Shown: positions 1 to 6,749 of the stretch, piece by piece
Position numbering within the stretch: the stretch's first letter is position 1
Layout: every line of letters starts with the position of its first letter
Source: DATIGJ01 sp035644155
GTDB taxonomy: Bacteria; Patescibacteriota; Microgenomatia; Levybacterales; UBA12049
NCBI GenBank assembly: GCA_035644155.1
Contig: DASQPC010000068.1
Span: forward strand, 1 to 28,007
Direction: 5' to 3'
DNA: 28,007 nt
Notes under the pieces: generated by a model
What the model saw: the letters and a program-made list of their open reading frames with translations, nothing else
The model's database searches: none
Told to the model about the DNA's origin: nothing
Made by a program: the position numbers and the translations under genes

Positions 1-236
1 TTATCAGAACTGCCAAAACGCCATTCTTCTTAAGTCGACCGAGTAATTGGCTGGTTATTGCGTCACTTGGTATTGTTTGTATCGGGACGCTCCTTCCCTT
101 TTCCCCATTTGCTCATACTCTTGGTTTTGTACCACCTCCACCGATGTTTTTTGTTTTACTGATTGTTATTGTCACAACGTATCTGTTCCTGGTTGAAAAG
201 ATTAAAAGTACTTTTCTTAAAAAATATAGTTTATAG
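1..236 (+). CDS. mgtA: P-type ATPase, Mg2+-importing type, C-terminal fragment
   Basis: The frame is open from base 3 to a TAG at 234-236 and gives about 77 residues, cut at the 5' side by the window edge. The fragment starts with IRTAKTPFFLSRPS, continues into hydrophobic segments with LPFSPFAHTLGF, and ends in a basic tail. This is the pattern of the last transmembrane helices of MgtA/MgtB magnesium-importing P-type ATPases, in which an IRT..IPF..SRP stretch precedes LPFSPLA..LG. The catalytic DKTGT region lies outside the window. Such enzymes move Mg2+ into the cytoplasm using ATP. The 45-nt gap to the response regulator is short, so co-transcription is possible. The family call is fairly secure; the ion is inferred from the C-terminal signature only. 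Confidence 0.72.
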   Translation, partial: IRTAKTPFFLSRPSNWLVIASLGIVCIGTLLPFSPFAHTLGFVPPPPMFFVLLIVIVTTYLFLVEKIKSTFLKKYSL

Positions 237-281
237 ATTTAATCTTTTTTTAACAATTATGCACTACGCTAGAGCTGAGTT

Positions 282-950
282 ATGAAACTATTGCTTATTG
301 AAGATAATAAAGCGCTCCTTTCTACAATAAAAGAAGAGCTGGCAAAGGATTACATTATAGAAACCGCTTCTTCAGGCAAAGATGGAGATTATTTGCTTCA
401 TGTCTACGATTATGATCTTATTATTCTTGATATTAATTTACCAGATATGGATGGTATTGCACTTTGTCAAACAATCAGAAAAGACAAAATCACTACACCA
501 ATTCTCATGATGACTGGAGAACTTAAAGTTGAAAAAAAAGTTACTGCCTTAGATACTGGTGCTGATGATTATATAACAAAGCCCTTTAATTTTTCTGAAT
601 TAAAAGCTCGTATCCGAGCGCTCTTGCGCCGACAATCTGAAACATTTGTTGTCAATACGTTAACTGTCGGTGACTTACAGCTTGATTTAAAAAATAGAAC
701 GGTGCAGCGAGGGGAACTTCCTATTAACCTCAATCGTAAAGAACTACAAATTCTTGAATACTTTATGCGTAATCGTGGGAAAATTATCACAAGGAGTATG
801 ATCCTTGAACATGCATGGGATAGTAATTTTGAACCTTTAACAAATGTTGTTGATGTTCATATTAAATATTTACGAGATCATATTGATAAAAACTTTAGTA
901 AAAAACTTATTAAAACTATCTATGGTATGGGATATAAACTTGAGGTATAA
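282..950 (+). CDS. OmpR/PhoB-family response regulator
   Basis: 222 residues, full length for the family. The receiver domain (about 1-115) has the acidic pair E7-D8, the phospho-acceptor D50 in LIILDINLPDMDG, T77 in MMTG, and K100-P101 in ITKPF. The DNA-binding winged helix (about 127-222) has the usual VDVHIKYLRDHID recognition-helix region and ends IKTIYGMGYKL. It should be phosphorylated by the kinase two genes downstream and act as a transcription factor. No Shine-Dalgarno is visible before the ATG, and I could not find a convincing promoter in the 45-nt gap after the ATPase gene. It opens a cluster of peptide, kinase, terpene cyclase-like and prenyl synthase genes, so these genes are its plausible regulatory targets (inference). 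Confidence 0.93.
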   Translation: MKLLLIEDNKALLSTIKEELAKDYIIETASSGKDGDYLLHVYDYDLIILDINLPDMDGIALCQTIRKDKITTPILMMTGELKVEKKVTALDTGADDYITKPFNFSELKARIRALLRRQSETFVVNTLTVGDLQLDLKNRTVQRGELPINLNRKELQILEYFMRNRGKIITRSMILEHAWDSNFEPLTNVVDVHIKYLRDHIDKNFSKKLIKTIYGMGYKLEV

Positions 951-968
951 CTGAAAGGAGGTGAAATT

Positions 969-1085
969 ATGAAAAAATTAGTAACAAAATTGCTTACTGA
1001 CAAAACATCAAGAAAAACAGAAAGCATAACACCAATCTTACTTGCAGAAACAGTAAGTGATGAAACTCTCAGCCCATGGGCCTAA
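969..1085 (+). CDS. 38-residue peptide with perfect Shine-Dalgarno
   Basis: A short ORF, ATG at 969 and TAA at 1083-1085, lies between the response regulator and the kinase. A textbook ribosome site AAAGGAGGTGA (954-964) stands 7 nt before the ATG, far stronger than the site of the flanking genes, which argues for real translation. The peptide begins MKKLVTKLLTDKTSRK (basic, amphipathic), then ITPILLAETVSDETLSPWA at the C terminus, with one Trp two residues from the end and no Cys. I recognise no family. Its place beside a kinase, a regulator and a prenyl synthase recalls peptide-signal operons, in particular the Trp-prenylated ComX pheromone of Bacillus ComQXPA, but sequence similarity to ComX is not evident. 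It could also be a translational coupler or a RiPP-like precursor. Confidence 0.6.
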   Translation: MKKLVTKLLTDKTSRKTESITPILLAETVSDETLSPWA

Positions 1086-1149
1086 AGCTCATCCTTGCAT
1101 TTTATTAAAAATCATGTATAAAGCACTTAGGCGTGTAAGGATAATTGGT

Positions 1150-2559
1150 ATGTTTTTGACTTTAACAAAAAGATTTCTGCTTCCTCGGTCACAAAATAGA
1201 GACGTTGCTAGGCAGGAGTTTATTTTAAATGTATTGTTGTTAGGTTCAATGGGTTTAACAATAGTTGCTTTTTTGCAATTGTTTTTTGCTTTTTTCTTTC
1301 ATAGCGCAACACCTGAGGCAACAGCACCAATTATTATTTTTTTGTTTTTGCTCTTTCTAGTTTTTTTGTTTTATCTTTCCCGAAAAGGGAAGATACGCCT
1401 TTCGGCCTTTTCGCTTATCATCTTGTTGATAATTTCTGCTCTATACACCTCAATGAAATGGGGTGCTGATGTAACACAAGCATGGCTTATGTATGCTCTG
1501 ACTATTGTTATGTCAGGGATACTTATTGGGACAAGATTTGCAATTTTTATTACGTTTTTTCTCGTTTTCGCACTTACCTCACTTGGTTTTCTTCAACTAG
1601 CAGGTATTGATAAAATCAGTACATCATGGAGAAAGGAAACCTTTACAATTGGCGACACCATATTGCTTAATATAACCCTTATCGTGATTGCCATCATTAG
1701 TTGGTTATCAAATCGTGAAATTGAAAAGGCATTACATCGAGCATGGGAATCAGAAGAAGAACTGAAAAAAGAACGAGATCTTTTGGAAATAAAAGTGGAA
1801 GAAAGAACCCAAGAACTCAAACGAGCACAGGCAGAAAGATTAACGCAGTTATATCGTTTCGCAGAAATGGGTCGGCTGACTGCCGGCTTCTTTCATGATC
1901 TAGTCACTCCCCTTTCCCTTGTTTCACTTAACCTTCATAAATTGAATGATCAGAGTCAAAAAAAAGAAGTTGCAAATATACGCATTGCTCTCAAACGGGC
2001 CATGAATGGAACAACATATTTAGAAAATTTTGTGATTGCTGTGCGTAAACAACTCCAACAGCAAGATATACAAAAAACGTTTTCGCTCAATCATGAAATT
2101 AAAGATGTGATTAGTATTCTTGGGCATAAAGCAAATAGTTTGAGAGTTAAAATTATTTTTGAGGCTCCTCAAATTGTTAAAGCGTTTGGTAATCCTCTCA
2201 AATTTAACCAAATTATTATGAATCTGATTGTTAATGCAATTGATGCATACACTGATTCGAAAAAACCTCATAAAGAACGCATCGTTCACATTTCTATCGA
2301 TACGACAGAACGTAATATCTTTCTTCGAGTAAAAGACTTTGGTAGCGGAGTCAAAAAAGACGATCTTGAAAAAATTTTTGAGCCATTTTTTACCACCAAA
2401 CCTGCAGAAAGAGGAATAGGGTTAGGCCTTTCAATTACGAGAGATATGATTAAACAAAATTTTAAAGGTAAACTTCTCGCAAAAAGCACAAAAGCCAATG
2501 GTACTGTCTTTACGGTAACATTTCCTAAACGTTATCCAAAAATCAAACAGACCAAGTGA
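1150..2559 (+). CDS. Six-TM sensor histidine kinase
   Basis: 469 residues from the ATG at 1150, chosen because AAGGA (1137-1141) lies 8 nt upstream; the frame stays open back to a GTG at 1057, but that start would overlap the peptide gene and has no ribosome site. Six hydrophobic segments fill about residues 28-187 with very short loops, so the sensor is mostly buried in the membrane. A coiled coil (about 192-235) leads to the H-box with H249 in FFHDLVTPL. The ATPase domain has the N-box NLIVNAIDAY, the G1 motif DFGSG (D396) and the G2 motif GIGLGLS. The buried sensor suits a lipophilic or membrane-associated cue. The gene ends in a GTGA overlap with the next gene, so translation is probably coupled. 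Confidence 0.9.
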   Translation: MFLTLTKRFLLPRSQNRDVARQEFILNVLLLGSMGLTIVAFLQLFFAFFFHSATPEATAPIIIFLFLLFLVFLFYLSRKGKIRLSAFSLIILLIISALYTSMKWGADVTQAWLMYALTIVMSGILIGTRFAIFITFFLVFALTSLGFLQLAGIDKISTSWRKETFTIGDTILLNITLIVIAIISWLSNREIEKALHRAWESEEELKKERDLLEIKVEERTQELKRAQAERLTQLYRFAEMGRLTAGFFHDLVTPLSLVSLNLHKLNDQSQKKEVANIRIALKRAMNGTTYLENFVIAVRKQLQQQDIQKTFSLNHEIKDVISILGHKANSLRVKIIFEAPQIVKAFGNPLKFNQIIMNLIVNAIDAYTDSKKPHKERIVHISIDTTERNIFLRVKDFGSGVKKDDLEKIFEPFFTTKPAERGIGLGLSITRDMIKQNFKGKLLAKSTKANGTVFTVTFPKRYPKIKQTK

Positions 2560-4517
2560 AAAAAAGCACCATTATAACCGTTATTACAAAAGGCATTGCC
2601 CACCTTGTTCATTTGCAAAAAAGAGACGGTGGATTTCTGAGTTGGTCTTCTCCTAATCAAGAACTATTTATACAAAAAAAAATCTACCATACAACATTTA
2701 CCACATCGCTTATTCTTCTTGCTCTTACTGGTATGGAAGAAACGGCTCAAATAAAAAAGTTGAAAGAAAAAGCAACAAACTTTCTATTGGCTCAAAAAAG
2801 TGCACAGTGGTCTTGGAATTATTGGGCAAGAGGCTCTCTTGAAGCAAAGACAATGCCTTATCCTGATGATCTTGATGACACGTTTTGCGCATTAGCAGCT
2901 CTCTCTCTTGCTGCGCCACATCTGATTGATGGTACCACATTCGCATCAGTTGTAAAACTTTTGACAGCAACTGAAGTTAAGGAAGGTGGTCCGTATAAAA
3001 CATGGTTAGTCGATAAATATACTGCAAAAAATTGGCATGATGTCGATATAGTTGTTAATAGTAATATTGCCTATTTTCTTTCTCTCCATGATATCACACT
3101 TCCCAACCTTCAACGGTTTCTGACATCGCAGATCACAAAAGAAAACTTTACTTCTCCCTATTATTGCTCTCCCTTCCCTCTTTTATATTTTCTTTCTCGT
3201 TTTGTACAAGGACAAAATAAGAAAAAAATAAAACAGTTCCTCCTGAGGCAACAACAACAAGATGGTTCATGGGGTAACCCTTTATATTCTGCCCTTGCTA
3301 TCTCTTCACTGCTTAATCTGGGCGTATCACCAACTGGTTGTACGCAAGGCATTCGCTTTCTTTTGAATAATCAAAGCCAGGGATTATTCAAGCCATATGG
3401 TTTTTGTTTTGATCCTGCTTTTGAAGGAACATCATATATCTGCGGATCATCTGCATTAACAACAGTATATTGCTTAGAAGCGTTAGCAAAATACGAACGA
3501 GCGACACATCCCAAACAAGTAGGTCAGAATTTAGATGCTGAAGATGCACTTTATGATGTAATACTTGCAAAAGTGAAAAACCGTTTTCATAATTTTGATA
3601 AAACGTTCCAACAGTATGCCTATACATTTCTTGACCAAATGTTGGCAAAAAAAACAGGCAGACAAATCCCACTTTTACCCTATTATTTCTCCTTATCTCT
3701 TGACCATAAGAAAAATTCTGTGACGCAAGAATTATTGGTAAGTCTTGGCACTGCAAACGTTTTCGGTTGGATTGCTTATACAATTTATGATGATTTTCTT
3801 GATGAAGAAGGCAATCCTCAACTTCTTTCTGTTGCAAATCTGTGTCTTCGAGAGCTTACGACGCTTTTTAATACTATCCTGCCTACTACCACGTTTAAAT
3901 CTTACTATACTAAGCTTGTCGATCAATTAGATAATGCAAATCTGTGGGAACTGACAAATTGTCGGATGAAAATAGAAAAAAAATCGTTTGATTTAGCTGC
4001 TCTCAAAATTCCCAATTATAAGTCATATAAGCACCTTGCGTATAAATCATTAGGCCATGCATTAGGACCAATCGCGATACTTTTTTCGCTTGGCTATACA
4101 CAAAAAACTCCCGAAGTACAAAATACACTTCGTTTTTTTATGCATTATTTAATTGCTAGACAGCTTAATGATGATGCTCATGATTGGGGAAAAGATTTAC
4201 AAAAAGGACATATTAATGCAGCAAGTGCATTATTGTTTAAACGATATATCTTGATTGAAAAATCAATACATCAAAGAGTGCTACTTAAAAATCTTATCCC
4301 GCAACTGCAAACAATATTCTGGTATGATGTGGTGACCGATATCTGTAAACTTACCATGTATCATACAAAAAATGCAAAACAATTTCTTAAAAAAGTACCA
4401 ATCATTGTCAACCCAACTCCCTTGGAAAATTTGGTAACACAGTATGAAGACAGCGTTGCATTTACTTTGCGAGAACGCAAACATGCAAAGCAATTTATCA
4501 AACAGTATGGACAGTGA
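2556..4517 (+). CDS. Putative bifunctional terpene cyclase: QW-repeat domain plus class I isoprenoid synthase domain
   Basis: 653 residues, GTG start overlapping the kinase TGA by 4 nt. The N-terminal half (about 1-320) resembles the prenyltransferase/squalene-cyclase alpha-barrel: QW-like repeats LQKRDGGF (20-27) and QQQDGSWG (233-240), VVNSNIAYFL (167-174 region), and a DxDD motif (D105-L-D-D108, in PYPDDLDDTF). The C-terminal half (about 330-653) is all-helical with YDDFLDEEG (D412-D416, an aspartate-rich DDxxD) and a second metal-type motif NDDAHDWGKD (538-547). This pairing suggests protonation-initiated cyclisation followed by ionisation of the diphosphate, as in bifunctional diterpene synthases. 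Caveat: the N-terminal part looks like a single barrel, shorter than the usual two-domain class II unit, so the DLDD could be non-catalytic. The GGPP-synthase-like gene overlaps its 3' end, pointing to a C20 substrate (inference). Confidence 0.72.
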   Translation: MKKSTIITVITKGIAHLVHLQKRDGGFLSWSSPNQELFIQKKIYHTTFTTSLILLALTGMEETAQIKKLKEKATNFLLAQKSAQWSWNYWARGSLEAKTMPYPDDLDDTFCALAALSLAAPHLIDGTTFASVVKLLTATEVKEGGPYKTWLVDKYTAKNWHDVDIVVNSNIAYFLSLHDITLPNLQRFLTSQITKENFTSPYYCSPFPLLYFLSRFVQGQNKKKIKQFLLRQQQQDGSWGNPLYSALAISSLLNLGVSPTGCTQGIRFLLNNQSQGLFKPYGFCFDPAFEGTSYICGSSALTTVYCLEALAKYERATHPKQVGQNLDAEDALYDVILAKVKNRFHNFDKTFQQYAYTFLDQMLAKKTGRQIPLLPYYFSLSLDHKKNSVTQELLVSLGTANVFGWIAYTIYDDFLDEEGNPQLLSVANLCLRELTTLFNTILPTTTFKSYYTKLVDQLDNANLWELTNCRMKIEKKSFDLAALKIPNYKSYKHLAYKSLGHALGPIAILFSLGYTQKTPEVQNTLRFFMHYLIARQLNDDAHDWGKDLQKGHINAASALLFKRYILIEKSIHQRVLLKNLIPQLQTIFWYDVVTDICKLTMYHTKNAKQFLKKVPIIVNPTPLENLVTQYEDSVAFTLRERKHAKQFIKQYGQ

Positions 4518-5544
4518 TTTTCAAATATATTATGCGACAACCGCGAACATTATTCAAAAACAGATAGATAGTATTTTTGCTGCAATCCACACAGATATTA
4601 CAACAATGCATCCTTACCTCTCTCCTTTGCTTAAGACTTTTAAAGAGAGTGTTTCAGGAGGAAAAATGATAAGAGGCTTTTTGGTAATGTTAGGCTATAG
4701 CATTGCAACAGAAAAGAGCAATGCTGCCATTTATCCTATTACTGCAGCATTTGAAATTCTTCATGCATCTCTGTTGATTCATGACGATATTATTGATAAG
4801 AGTCTGCTTCGTCGTGGCAAAAAAACAGTTCATTACAAACTTGGCGGCACACATTATGCTCTGTCTCAAAGTATTTGTCTTGCAGATATGGGATTTTTTA
4901 TTGCAAATAAAACTATTGCAACTAGTGATTTTCCATCTGCTCTTAAAATACAGGCCTTAACGTTTTTTTCAGAAATGATGGTGAACACTATTGCGGGAGA
5001 AATGTTGGATGTACGTTTTTCTCAAATGAAAAACAAAAAAAAACGCGATGTGCTTCTCATACACAAACTAAAAACCGCTTATTATACGATCATTTGGCCC
5101 TTAATAATTGGCGCAACTTTGGGAGGAGCTAAAAAAACCACACATGATGCTCTTGCTCTTTTTGGCGAGTCACTTGGTCTAGCATTTCAGATTCATGATG
5201 ATATTTTAGGAGTTTTTGGGGAAGAGCATATCATTGGCAAATCAGCTATCTCAGATATTGCTGAAGGAAAAAATACATTATTAATAACACATGCTTTGCA
5301 GAAAGCTTCTGAGGAGCAAAAAAAAATCCTTAAAACTTACTACGGCAAAGGCACTCTTACCAAAAAACAACATAAAACAATAAAAAAAATCTTTATCGAG
5401 ACAGGCTCATTAGCATATTCGCAACAACAAGCAAAAGCATATGTCACAAAAAGTAAACAATCGATTCCACTTATAACCAAAAATGTGAAACTACAAAAAT
5501 CTCTTACTGATCTTGCAGAGTTTATTATTGCAAGAAAAAAATAA
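4507..5544 (+). CDS. Polyprenyl diphosphate synthase, probably GGPP synthase
   Basis: 345 residues from the ATG at 4507, which overlaps the cyclase-like gene by 11 nt; in-frame ATGs at 4444 and 4483 are alternatives with no better ribosome site. Conserved points of trans-isoprenyl diphosphate synthases are present: GGKMIRG (51-57), first aspartate motif DDIID (93-97) in LLIHDDIIDKS, and second motif DDILG (231-235) followed by GKSAISDIAEGKNTLL. The last position is G instead of D, a variant seen in many bacterial enzymes. S88 and L89, five and four residues before the first Asp, are small or aliphatic instead of aromatic, which favours C20 or longer over C15. It should condense IPP with allylic diphosphates and feed the upstream cyclase-like protein. 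Confidence 0.9.
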   Translation: MDSDFQIYYATTANIIQKQIDSIFAAIHTDITTMHPYLSPLLKTFKESVSGGKMIRGFLVMLGYSIATEKSNAAIYPITAAFEILHASLLIHDDIIDKSLLRRGKKTVHYKLGGTHYALSQSICLADMGFFIANKTIATSDFPSALKIQALTFFSEMMVNTIAGEMLDVRFSQMKNKKKRDVLLIHKLKTAYYTIIWPLIIGATLGGAKKTTHDALALFGESLGLAFQIHDDILGVFGEEHIIGKSAISDIAEGKNTLLITHALQKASEEQKKILKTYYGKGTLTKKQHKTIKKIFIETGSLAYSQQQAKAYVTKSKQSIPLITKNVKLQKSLTDLAEFIIARKK

Positions 5545-5552
5545 ATTAGGAC

Positions 5553-5587
5553 TTGACAACAGATACTCTTTTTTGTTGTACTATAAA
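5553..5587 (+). promoter_or_regulatory. Candidate promoter for the FN3 gene
   Basis: TTGACA at 5553-5558 and TATAAA at 5582-5587, the latter ending 6 nt before the ATG. The spacer to TATAAA is too long (23 nt); TACTAT at 5579-5584 gives 20 nt. The -10 and short-leader position match other promoters in this window, but the pairing with the -35 is uncertain. Confidence 0.4.
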
Positions 5588-5593
5588 TGACTT

Positions 5594-6058
5594 ATGAAAA
5601 AGAAAACAAGTCGAGCAAAAAAAACAGTTAGTAAAAAATCTCCAAGTCGATCAGTCTCAAAAGAGAGCGTCAAGCTTTCTTTTTTCCCTCTTAGTTTTAG
5701 ACGAATTATTTTTATTGCCACTTGTCTGCTTTTGTTTGTCATCGTTGCTGTAACTCATAAAAATATCCTCAGACAAGATGTTGCAGGAGTTAGTCTTGCA
5801 CGAGGCCTTTTTGCACAAGCAACAGTCAGTTGGACACCTGTCACCGATGCTGTTTCTTATAATATCTATTACAAACAAGTCTCTGACACGAAATATATGC
5901 ACGCTGTTCGCAAGATTCCAACAAATGTTACAACATACACGATTTCTTATCTGAAAAAAAATGAGACTTATCAATATAGAGTTTCGGCTGTAGATGCAAG
6001 TGGCAAAGAATTTTGGTGGTCAGATCTCAAGACGTTCTCCGCTACTACCTCAATGTAG
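5594..6058 (+). CDS. Membrane-anchored fibronectin type III domain protein
   Basis: 154 residues. A very basic, Lys/Ser-rich cytoplasmic head (1-35) is followed by one hydrophobic helix (about 37-55, IIFIATCLLLFVIVAV). The rest is outside and contains an FN3-like beta sandwich (about 76-150): ATVSWTPVTDAVSYNIYYK, then YTISYLKKNETYQYRVSAVD. The aromatic-rich strands and the YxYRVSAVD strand are typical. FN3 domains usually mediate protein or surface contacts; no catalytic signature is present. It has its own short-leader promoter and is followed by a convergent gene, so it is probably monocistronic. A role in cell-surface attachment is possible but unproven. Confidence 0.75.
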   Translation: MKKKTSRAKKTVSKKSPSRSVSKESVKLSFFPLSFRRIIFIATCLLLFVIVAVTHKNILRQDVAGVSLARGLFAQATVSWTPVTDAVSYNIYYKQVSDTKYMHAVRKIPTNVTTYTISYLKKNETYQYRVSAVDASGKEFWWSDLKTFSATTSM

Positions 6059-6121
6059 TTCTCTCTGGTATAATTTTGGGTGTAAAAAAAAATAAGACTA
6101 AACCTTAAACAAACAAAAACT

Positions 6122-6709
6122 CTATTTATGATACAGCTGCAGTAAATTTTCCAACTCTTTGACAAAAATCGATGTATCGTTGAATACGATACTGGAAATA
6201 CCGCATGCTTCGGCTGCATCTGTATTGACTTTTCTGTCATCAACGAAGACTGCCTGCGAAGCCCTTACTTTTAGTTTTTCCAAAGTATGGATATATATTT
6301 CCGAACTTGGCTTAATAATACCTAAATCACCTGATAGTACGACCTCATCGAATAAACTACCTAAACCATGATCATTGATGACACGAAGCGTCCATTCGCG
6401 AGTACCATTTGATAAGCAAGCTATAGTGTAGCCTCTAATTCTTAATTCTTTTACGTATGTTACGAGCGACGTATTGATAATTGTCTCGGATTCTATACCT
6501 TGTATTATCTCAGTAACAGATACACCAGTTAATTTTGAGACTTCTTTATTGAAATCCGCCCTCGATAAGTTACCATAATCGCTTTGTGTACATAAAGCCT
6601 GAAAAACGGAGAGCTTTGACTTATCATTTGGAACAATCCTCTTAAACCAATTTGTTGCGATGGAGGTACAAAATACACCAAAAAAATCAAAAATCAAGGC
6701 CTTATACAT
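6122..6709 (-). CDS. HAD-superfamily hydrolase (HAD-IA like)
   Basis: 195 residues. Motif I is DFFGVF at residues 8-13: the nucleophile Asp is present, but the second Asp of the usual DxD is replaced by Phe, as in some HAD-IA members. Motif II is ACLSNGT, motif III is the Lys in GIIKPSSEIY, and motif IV is AVFVDDRKVNTDAA. The cap is a small helical insertion (about 20-90). The family covers phosphatases, epoxide hydrolases and dehalogenases, and the missing DxD Asp weakens a plain phosphatase assignment. The start is supported by a TATAAT box ending 6 nt upstream. Nothing in its neighbours gives a substrate. Confidence 0.82.
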   Translation of the reverse strand: MYKALIFDFFGVFCTSIATNWFKRIVPNDKSKLSVFQALCTQSDYGNLSRADFNKEVSKLTGVSVTEIIQGIESETIINTSLVTYVKELRIRGYTIACLSNGTREWTLRVINDHGLGSLFDEVVLSGDLGIIKPSSEIYIHTLEKLKVRASQAVFVDDRKVNTDAAEACGISSIVFNDTSIFVKELENLLQLYHK

Positions 6710-6715
6710 TTATGC

Positions 6716-6721
6716 ATTATA
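6716..6721 (-). promoter_or_regulatory. -10 box of leaderless HAD gene
   Basis: On the minus strand TATAAT preceded by TGG (extended -10 form) ends 6 nt before the ATG at 6709. That puts the expected transcription start on or beside the start codon. No strong -35 box is seen. Confidence 0.6.
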
Positions 6722-6749
6722 CCAAACGCTGAGGATTAGATAAATAAAC

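Noticed and set aside
234..255. Possible terminator after the P-type ATPase (AGAT-TTA-ATCT then seven T)
   Set aside because: The stem has only 4 A/T-rich pairs, too weak to support a terminator call.
1057..1149. Longer start for the histidine kinase (GTG 1057 or ATG 1060/1114)
   Set aside because: It would overlap the peptide gene in another frame and lacks a ribosome site, while ATG 1150 has AAGGA at proper distance.
6067..6085. TGGTATAAT-like promoter box in the gap after the FN3 gene
   Set aside because: The sequence fits an extended -10, but the only following start is GTG-TAA and the next gene is on the other strand. Probably chance or a relic.
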